A program made the position numbers and the translations under genes. From the NCBI GenBank assembly GCA_900541695.1, contig UQKL01000015.1:1-64000 (forward strand): a stretch of DNA of 64,000 nucleotides, given 5' to 3'. The DNA is from an uncultured Collinsella sp. GTDB taxonomy: Bacteria; Actinomycetota; Coriobacteriia; Coriobacteriales; Coriobacteriaceae. The notes beneath the pieces are model-generated. The model worked only from the letters and a program-made list of their open reading frames with translations. It made no database searches and was not told where the DNA came from. Below are positions 17,701 through 22,101 of the stretch, one piece after another (the first letter of the stretch is position 1; each line of letters begins with the position of its first letter).

Positions 17701-19479
17701 ACACAGCTCACACTCGTGGACACGGCCAACAACAGCCGCGAATATCACTACACGGTGGGCACGGGTGGCGCGACGTCAGTCAAGCTCACCGAGTTTGTGG
17801 ACGCTGGCAACAAGGCTTACTACACCGAACCGTGGCTGAGCGAAATCGTGGGCGTGAAGGCCGATGAGGCCAAGGAGGACAAGGACGGCGCTTGGGTCAA
17901 GCTCGCCGATGACGAGGTCAAGGACAAGAGCCAGGCCGAACTCGCGAAGATGGCTGGCGCCAAGGTCGATGGCGCGTACTACCGCGCGCGCACTTCTTCC
18001 GACGCGACGGGCACGTTCTATACCCTCTCCGTTGATAAGGAAGAGCCCAAGAGCGAAAACTTCTACTTGGTGGTGCGCACGCCGGCGGGGTCCGCGGGCG
18101 TCAACGGCTACACCGCCACCACGGTGGACACGAGCCTCAACGAGCACATCAACTACCTGCTGCGAGGCAAGAAAGCAGCCGACGGCAAGGCTGCCGAGGA
18201 TGGGCACCAGAATACGCCCTCGACCTACAGCGTGGCATCAAACTACACGCACGGCCTCGTTGACAACAAGCGTAACCTCGTCGACAACAGGGACAGCATC
18301 AACCGGATGGAGCTCAAGGAAGCCACCTATTCGCTTTCCATGAACGTGAGCGACACCGTGACGTTTGACTCGAGCCAGCAATACACGAGCTCTGACGCGC
18401 TGTATTATCAGCTCGATTCGTCGCTTGTCACCTATCACGATGGCGTCATCGCGGACTCGGTAGGATACCCCACGGGCACGCAGGGCACGTATGAGTTCTA
18501 CGTTAAGGTGGGTGATAGCTACTGCACCTGGGGCGGGTCGGGTTGGAATCTGGCCGGCACGAAGGAGACCCCAGTGGTGTCGGGCCTTAGTTGGACTGCG
18601 AACGGTGGCGACATGTCACTGGTGCTTACCGATGCTGAGGGTAATCCCATCGATATGTCGGGCCTGCGCGAGATCGCCAAGAACCATGTCAACGCCTTCA
18701 CCGTTACCATGAGGGCCGCGCTCACCATGACGGAGCCTGCCTGCCAGGCGGGTATCGTGGCCTCGCAGAACAGCGGCACCGACCGCTACACCAAACCCAA
18801 CTACCGCGCGTACCTTTCCACGCATGCCGACACGCTCAGCACCAGTAGCAACTCGGCATACAACGATGGCGGCGCCGGCTACTACCGTATGGATGTGGGC
18901 TCATCGACCATCGCGCTCGAGGCGTCTAAGAAATCCCAGTTGGGCATCAACATCGATGACCTCAAGTCCGCTGACGGCGAGATCGCTCTGGTGGGTACCT
19001 ACGACCTGAGCAAGCTCACGGGCGCCGAGGCTAAGATCGACGCCGCAAACACGGTGACCTACACGCTGAGCCTGGAGCAGCGGCAAGATAATGGCGGCTA
19101 TGCTCCGGTCGGCGATATCTCGAACTACATTACGGTGCTCGGCAGCGATTTCCTAGGCACGGGTGCGGCATCCGCCGACGGCAACAGCTATGTGTTCACC
19201 GACACCAAGACCAACGGCGCGTTCCTCACGCGCGACGGCAACAGCCTTGCCTTTAAGCATGCCTTCCGCGTTAAAGTGAATACGAATGTTGAGGGTGAGA
19301 ACCAAACTTACGCAAACTACCGCTTGGTGCTTACGGCCAATATTATGACCGGCAACGTTGTCGACGACACACCGGTCAACGTTAGCAACCTTGATGGCTA
19401 TTCGCACTCCGACTACGTGACGTACACGCTAGCGCGCATCAACACCGAGGGCATTCGGCACGAGACGAAAACCAACTAG
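8752..19479 (+). CDS. Giant secreted beta-helix surface protein (3575 residues)
   Basis: A Sec signal peptide (about residues 1-29, ending VFAQE) is followed by an Asp/Ala/Thr-rich acidic segment (about 64-143). From there to about residue 2860 many short repeats of the type AGGLIG, GGLVG and GGVVG occur, as in GLUG-type right-handed beta-helices. Cap-like motifs recur: GFGSDAHPFKG near 226, GTYGDPYSVTNAAEMNAIA near 1651, and GGFGNRANPFRG near 1766. The last 700 residues look like beta-sandwich domains. The chain ends in INTEGIRHETKTN with no LPXTG motif, no hydrophobic tail and no charged anchor. A role in adhesion or matrix formation is inferred from architecture. It is the last gene of the cluster and is followed by a strong terminator. 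Confidence 0.9.
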   Translation: MRTAKRITTACLTAIMIFQALAPSTEVFAQELDAVIEASVSAARAAGNTARSVQDAVATSLQDADQAASDDAATTPGADAGATEGGDGSTNAGESQDSTTDGTTNGDTPTEGDASQDDAAADEGAADEDQADDADTDAAAQASTDPAIKTAGELDGALVDGKVTVNDAGEVTAITFGSNADLIAISNTDPAIYQNASISKTGLSGVDFDVCSAQAVGDLGNLAFQGFGSDAHPFKGTLDLGGRFLTANKTLFNNIELNDNNGTVKLTWKGTDAQPIVAAKVTGAGKTLSAAITVDKPESGDTSVVKLTSPLVGEVTGELTLDATYSTSANSPLAIGMQSSTGNLGLLANTLTAGASLTIAGLNGLPKSFNGTPTIDATGAGANAGGLIGEAGEGAAVTLASNVDVSALSVAGNNAAGGLIGKATRLTLAVDTDNSGKDASGKDISIKPAHSVGSSSAGTYAGGLIGDASFASDFTIENGTFDFGEGVALSVANTTAAPSVGGLFGVLDISNGDVTVNGGLYKSTLQNGADNSNNNGVRGNYGGLVGKLWGQKYGDALHAFTVKGGAEVSFGVGSNGKLAYAGGLVGYLGEGGGSDNVSAVVISGAAVTCATSGYASNNGKYGGAVGVVDTKNVLEVRGLTVKTASGATIGGTNGGFAGVVGSSWLGIVKFSGITDLSDAAFVENDHTAQLIYENFNSLIFAAGSGSDRGATVGGTTEWQYKRPSKPVKIDDIYSYGQVIRLGDSFITLNPTTHELTLPAPLELTNGVYALASLEDFAKLAITWQTNGYYSMVEGVTENNLNGLKSSTITVNGTIDLKGTGLTGFTQDRANDSQVFSGTLNGGGTIKLAVGEPYGMRGNAPLGADDISAGNGKIYRHGRLGLFAAINGAAANSETVSNVTIAGSMRFDNGSAIEAGSLAGAIAGGLTLSGATCETNIACDDTFTNDVNIGGIAGSVSAASTVTFRDSSKAQASITATKTLNGNSRIGGAIGYVGNYVSTFNVTGLEVSGKIETGNCTSGKIAQVGGLIGCIAQSTYGADGAIANSAKKDVNITGLSFNSFKMGVGKNGDKLNGVGGLLGYSWGNAVVTIGDDNINKSENSYALKTTNASIIATVDDSKELGGLVYAASGHWIINNYAIDLSGTKINAGAAQTLGVLVCRGCKVDDKTTYGVESYLGLYLEDRAYWDTAYRVPTGEGAIVASGVTSFDEWVGSGVKPNNGSKLMDADWNTVVSLHTQKNKLDMDGDSTKDNSYHNRSSFGRSQNTNGNTRYFYNLDIASKNCEGGFSGSQIDTADKLLLWSAFCYAPAGIRSTIVPDGTTGLDDSITITGTIDLAGYSYYPTQPIGEVTVNNAAITFYYSKIKAEQNGNKLNSDATQHENMHCGLFQTVADGDLTVSNVTLGGTVGPVINDGKSSTDAIGAGGSSSGALVCRYVYGSSDGNGTKIRKISIDDLTLNNLIVDGANSPTDANAYMPLLINEMQKYVSLNAKNIKTTGYTSGTKAATSLFGKLGVGSEADQVTAKFEQISLPSQENNTIFTHASLLESFGYGSTSTGSADYTFTKADGDAGKVTYGSEIDGSTEYPGKQLWYYDEATYGAVSGYVTVDGKKDGDVRPWFGDYLPYVYKGKAAEDGVQYHEIKVNQRIPKLVMGCGTYGDPYSVTNAAEMNAIANYINNMTALDGWEVTIVADQGRLCTRRSSDHSTDNEVTYVYKQANGTDNKWEKKTGDASTNSPQTLSDETMHRYMQSAYYSIEPTEGNTITLDGASFGGFGNRANPFRGVIVGNFGSDNKNATIKIENNEGSLRGLIPYSYGSVVRDLNIRYVNASATITYSAKDADGVPTAFFGGVVGCILGGDNIIDGVVVNGTTAENPTTGFTVTGGGDKPHLVPIGGYVGAIAGGGVIFRNMDKSGKSSWRAGTGDKSRGLGKGNFDLYNNPYVGRVIDGYAFSEGCKVENGNANYQINELTKKGTPCVTTTGTDNKYLGTNAEAPVTMVKNAQGLLVLSAIISSGAGAGAAHTNYSNNGVFRGSKAYWGSDSQDPAICGYLFGNKEYGKVRNANYANVGKPESAAGDFEIAKNDDQKAPGKQGWHGPLDHDDDVNSPYLVASYAADYQTGYVCASKSIGMSLEFKQGDTYDMTDYGTGYVGLNGRYYSNACNSNQPGTDRDRITPHVATIDGNGATITVGTEGTAYGVVEYADDDYKVSGVGGLFSTVMFTSTNVGQSVTANDGAQVKDLTFSNCNVALTYIDTNGEAKPGEAPNDLTGAGLLAGATGNYDDGTCGIYRNVQMKNCTVSGAKSVGGLLGSSGRARRTTSEDRTYMVEFGDGWGPAYLYDCSYTGLNVTGEKNVGGYVGTVASACGVWTTASTGVSERTVGKNSTITATGTVPYVGGVLGYVERSDISVNTNIGTTTAAQSSCTAVISGVNVLATGSNSDDHMGAGGVVGRARGGVISMSNVRIDGGNGTENAVIGDKAGTNNSIYNAGGLIGEVTSSGSPNKYWFDDCSVKNVSIAGTGKCSGGLIGYFFSNVNIACNNIAIENATIKGNWSGGLLGANNASNSGSVVIDVTNTKVSNTTFSERSNGGIMGDGRGQFHLLNVLMDSNSYNAGKTQGVLLGEVDTGDGKYSLSAAGVEVKPGSGKTTSDLPPMVYTTNTNTAAVNEKTYIAFGDYNGTAAAPNENKTLYGAGDTATTATSPYVTTRPVSTLAVRASDGDTTDRYLFGDGAAIDTATTIQSQAGARVPGRYTYTNIAGINDAGAYQNTSTYSADSSRSTYNANNITSGKKAKTDFPVLVIPGNDTTTVESYLNIVTNGGFSDARRLNGSTAHVTATAEVFSLADNGTFVKDVAASQAPTLKVLNNGTSSMAFRASTDWDNEQGRFTLLTVTFSEAGQSYRVQVPIIVKRMLEIDFTATYSEGANFKAADYATKYDKHVLVSSGDTMTGYLTWTYGSARGKPVDYGWNTLLEAGGSMGPLNKSITFGATLPEGTQLTLVDTANNSREYHYTVGTGGATSVKLTEFVDAGNKAYYTEPWLSEIVGVKADEAKEDKDGAWVKLADDEVKDKSQAELAKMAGAKVDGAYYRARTSSDATGTFYTLSVDKEEPKSENFYLVVRTPAGSAGVNGYTATTVDTSLNEHINYLLRGKKAADGKAAEDGHQNTPSTYSVASNYTHGLVDNKRNLVDNRDSINRMELKEATYSLSMNVSDTVTFDSSQQYTSSDALYYQLDSSLVTYHDGVIADSVGYPTGTQGTYEFYVKVGDSYCTWGGSGWNLAGTKETPVVSGLSWTANGGDMSLVLTDAEGNPIDMSGLREIAKNHVNAFTVTMRAALTMTEPACQAGIVASQNSGTDRYTKPNYRAYLSTHADTLSTSSNSAYNDGGAGYYRMDVGSSTIALEASKKSQLGINIDDLKSADGEIALVGTYDLSKLTGAEAKIDAANTVTYTLSLEQRQDNGGYAPVGDISNYITVLGSDFLGTGAASADGNSYVFTDTKTNGAFLTRDGNSLAFKHAFRVKVNTNVEGENQTYANYRLVLTANIMTGNVVDDTPVNVSNLDGYSHSDYVTYTLARINTEGIRHETKTN

Positions 19480-19488
19480 CTACGCGAG

Positions 19489-19519
19489 GGGCGGCAACCA
19501 CCCGGTTGCCGCCCTTTTT
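19489..19519 (+). terminator. Rho-independent terminator of the surface cluster
   Basis: GGGCGGCAACC (19489-19499) pairs perfectly with GGTTGCCGCCC (19504-19514) and is followed by five Ts. It starts 9 bases after the giant gene. Confidence 0.9.
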
Positions 19520-19554
19520 CTTGTTCGCTTGGCCTACTGCTGCCCCAGCTCTCC

Positions 19555-19652
19555 ACCAACTTTCCAGCTGTCCACTTAACTTACCACTCAAGGTGGAAAG
19601 CTGGAAAGTTAAGTGGAAAGCTGGTAAGTTAGGTGGAAAGTTGGAAAGTTGG
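19555..19652. repeat. Upstream repeat block of the AlbA_2 gene (20-bp period)
   Basis: Three direct copies of GTGGAAAGCTGGAAAGTTAA-type repeats start at 19593, 19613 and 19633, an exact 20-bp period. Inverted copies lie at 19555-19590, so the block as a whole is an imperfect inverted repeat. The last copy runs into the GGGAGG ribosome binding site of the gene at 19663. About 65 bp of this block recur almost unchanged downstream of the gene (21169-21238). Confidence 0.9.
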
Positions 19653-19662
19653 GAGGTTCGGC

Positions 19663-21132
19663 ATGAATGAGGAGTGGTTGGCGCAGGTTATCCATCATCT
19701 GCGGGCAATAGGAAACGACACCCAGCAGTACGAAGTAAAAGAAGCCAAGGGCGCGCTCCCCAAAAGCATCGTCGAGACGCTTTCGGCATTTTCCAACGCG
19801 CAGGGCGGCTTTATCATCCTCGGCATTTCCGAAAAGAACGGGTTTATGCCCGTCGAGGGTTTTGATGCCCGCAAGATGCAAGACGCCCTCTCTTCTGCAT
19901 GTGAAAAGCTGACGCCCGTTGTGAGGCCGGATATCCAAGTGCTCCCCTTCGAGGGTAAGCTGGTGCTTTGCGCGCGCATCAAAGAAATGCATCCACGCGA
20001 TAAACCCTGCTATATTGCGGCACGCGGAATGTACGATTCGTCCTTTATCCGTACGGGCGACGGCGACCGGCGCATGACTCCCTACGAAATCGATCGCTTT
20101 ATGGAGGAGCATGTTCAGCCTACATACGACGACGAGCCGGTCGAAGGTGCCACGCTCGATGACCTTGACGCCGATCTTTTGCAAGGGTTTATAAAACGCC
20201 AGCGCGAGCTACACCCTAGGCTTTTGGGCACCAGAAGCGACGATGAGATTCTCCTTGACCTGCATGTGACCAAAAGGGTGGACGACGCAATCGTGCCGAC
20301 GCTTGCTGCAATTGTCGCGATGGGACGGTTTCCGCAAAAGTTCTTCCCACGTCTCAATGTGACCTTTACGGCGTACCCCGGGACCACAAAAACGCAGCGA
20401 GTAAGTGATAACAAGCGTTTTGTGGATTCTCAGACCATTTTGGGTCCGATCCCTTTCATGATTGAGGACGTGCTTGCCGCCGTTGCGAGAAACACCCGAA
20501 ACGCAGCGGTTATCGAGGGCGCGTTCCGGAAAGATGTGCCCGATTATCCGCCCGTGGCGCTGCGCGAGGCGGTGGCGAACGCGCTCATGCACCGCGACTA
20601 CTCTTCCGCCGCGCGCGGCTCACAAGTGCAGGTCAACTTGTATATCGACCGCGTCGAGATTCTCAATCCCGGCGGGCTGTACGGCGACGTAACGATCGAT
20701 TCGCTGGGAGTTTCTGGGGTTTCGTCATCCAGAAACCAGTTCCTTTCAAATATCCTCGAGACCACGCCGTACCCAGACGGTGGCTACGTGGTCGAAAATC
20801 GCGGCACTGGTTATCAGGAGATAGGTGAGCAGCTCGAGCGGGCAAACATGTTGCCGCCCGAACCAAAGAACTCGACAGTTTCTTTTTCGTTGACGTTCGA
20901 TAAGCGAAAGATAATGCGGGCGGAACAGGTGACGTCTGTGGGGCATGTGGACGAGGCAATCTTGGATTACCTGGCAACACATTCTTCGGCCTCGACCAAG
21001 GAGCTCACCGACGCTTCGGGTTTGAGCAGGAGCGCCGTTTCCAACCACATAAAAGGCTTGATTGGTGCGGGCAAGATTGAGGCGATGGAGCCTCCGCGCA
21101 GCCCGCGACAACGGTATCGACTCGCGAAGTAG
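19663..21132 (+). CDS. AlbA_2 (Schlafen-type) ATP-binding transcriptional regulator-like protein
   Basis: The 489-residue protein has an N-terminal AlbA_2 domain (EVKEAKGALPKSIVETLSAFSN at residues about 22-43, then GGFIILGI). A middle region has HATPase-like features (LREAVANALMHRDYS and EILNPGGLYG). A C-terminal winged helix has LTDASGLSRSAVSNHIKGL. Such proteins are annotated as ATP-dependent helicase-like or RecG-like regulators; their biochemical role is unclear. The ATG at 19663 is chosen because GGGAGG lies 6 bases before it; an upstream in-frame ATG at 19633 lies inside the repeat block. It is a stand-alone gene flanked on both sides by the same repeat, which suggests a cassette. Confidence 0.85.
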   Translation: MNEEWLAQVIHHLRAIGNDTQQYEVKEAKGALPKSIVETLSAFSNAQGGFIILGISEKNGFMPVEGFDARKMQDALSSACEKLTPVVRPDIQVLPFEGKLVLCARIKEMHPRDKPCYIAARGMYDSSFIRTGDGDRRMTPYEIDRFMEEHVQPTYDDEPVEGATLDDLDADLLQGFIKRQRELHPRLLGTRSDDEILLDLHVTKRVDDAIVPTLAAIVAMGRFPQKFFPRLNVTFTAYPGTTKTQRVSDNKRFVDSQTILGPIPFMIEDVLAAVARNTRNAAVIEGAFRKDVPDYPPVALREAVANALMHRDYSSAARGSQVQVNLYIDRVEILNPGGLYGDVTIDSLGVSGVSSSRNQFLSNILETTPYPDGGYVVENRGTGYQEIGEQLERANMLPPEPKNSTVSFSLTFDKRKIMRAEQVTSVGHVDEAILDYLATHSSASTKELTDASGLSRSAVSNHIKGLIGAGKIEAMEPPRSPRQRYRLAK

Positions 21133-21163
21133 GGCTGTCCGTCGCCCATGCTTCGGTCTCCCA

Positions 21164-21260
21164 ACTTCTTTCCAGCTTTCCACTTAACTTACCACTTAAG
21201 GTGGAAAGCTGGAAAGTTAAGTGGAAAGTTGGGAAGCAAGTGGAAAGCTGACATGTTAGG
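21164..21260. repeat. Downstream repeat block of the AlbA_2 gene
   Basis: This block is near-identical to the one upstream of the same gene. It shares the inverted segment CCACTTAACTTACCACT, and GTGGAAAGCTGGAAAGTTAA occurs at 21201-21220. Degraded copies start at 21221 and 21240. It begins about 30 bp after the stop codon. Confidence 0.9.
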
Positions 21261-21515
21261 TGCGGACTGACGAGGGGTTAATAATTGCACAAACCATACC
21301 AGCTAAACAAAAAGATACCAATCTGGTTGGTAAAACACCGTCAATGAGCCGCGAGCCAACTAGCTGCGTAAATAAAACCTAAAGAACTGTTGCAAATGAA
21401 TGGCAAATACCCAGATGCCGCCGTTGCGATTTTCAATTAACTGTTACGCGGGAACAGCAAAATGCTACTATCTAACTTGCACGTAAGAAAGCAGATTAAC
21501 GGTTAAGGCTAAGAA
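21261..21515. other. AT-rich intergenic region before the HTH gene
   Basis: Together with the repeat block this is a 383-bp gene-free stretch. It is visibly more AT-rich than its surroundings and contains a small dyad, ACCAA-TCTGG-TTGGT, near 21338. A weak promoter-like pair (GTTACG and TACTAT, 17 bp apart) lies near 21443-21471. Nothing else is recognisable. Confidence 0.35.
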
Positions 21516-21920
21516 GTGGCAGGTATGTCGGAAGCAACTAGGACTCGCACGCATGCGCCCGAGGTTAGGCAGCGCGCCGTCGAGATCCTCCAAGAGGGGG
21601 TCGGTCATCGCGCCCTCGCCGCGGAGCTTGGCATTCCCCAGGCCACGGCTCGTCAGTGGGCCCGCGCGTATGCCGTAGGCGGTGCCGATGCCGTTCTCAA
21701 CGCCGGTTCGCATCATCACACCTATTCGTACGAAGTTAAGCTCGCCGTGGTCAAGGACCGCTTGGAAAACGGCTTAACGGTTCGCGAGGCCATGATCAAG
21801 CACAAGATTCCCAGCGAGTCTTCGGTCAAGGCTTGGTGCCGCCAGTATCGCGAGAGCGGTGAGTCCGCGCTGGTTGATAAGCCGCGCGGTCGCAAGCCGC
21901 GCGTTAAAAAGGCGGAATAG
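21516..21920 (+). CDS. Solitary IS-type double helix-turn-helix protein
   Basis: The 134-residue protein has two helix-turn-helix units of the IS3/IS150 OrfA kind: VRQRAVEILQEGVGHRALAAELGIPQATARQWARAY and the later VKDRLENGLTVREAMIKHKIPSESSVKAWCRQY. A basic tail (KPRGRKPRVKK) follows. No integrase-domain OrfB follows and no terminal inverted repeats were seen, so this is either a transposase remnant or a domesticated DNA-binding protein. The GTG at 21516 is preferred because AAGG lies 7 bases upstream; an ATG at 21525 is the alternative. It has its own terminator. Confidence 0.75.
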   Translation: MAGMSEATRTRTHAPEVRQRAVEILQEGVGHRALAAELGIPQATARQWARAYAVGGADAVLNAGSHHHTYSYEVKLAVVKDRLENGLTVREAMIKHKIPSESSVKAWCRQYRESGESALVDKPRGRKPRVKKAE

Positions 21921-21932
21921 CGAACGGGATGG

Positions 21933-21955
21933 TGCGCCCACAGGGGCGCATTTTT
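21933..21955 (+). terminator. Rho-independent terminator of the HTH gene
   Basis: TGCGCCC (21933-21939) pairs with GGGCGCA (21944-21950) and is followed by five Ts. Confidence 0.8.
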
Positions 21956-22101
21956 CTTGCCGCCCCTCTGCTCCAATGCGGACAGACTCCTTACCCCGCA
22001 CGTACAAAACTCCCCAGTTGACCGAAAACCCGCCGCCGCTACTCCTCAATTGAGCTATAACGTTAAACAATTGCAGCGTTTTTGCATGGGGGAGTGATGG
22101 T

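Noticed and set aside
21516..21920. A complete IS3-type insertion sequence
   Set aside because: Only the helix-turn-helix part is present. No integrase-domain frame and no terminal inverted repeats with target duplication were seen.
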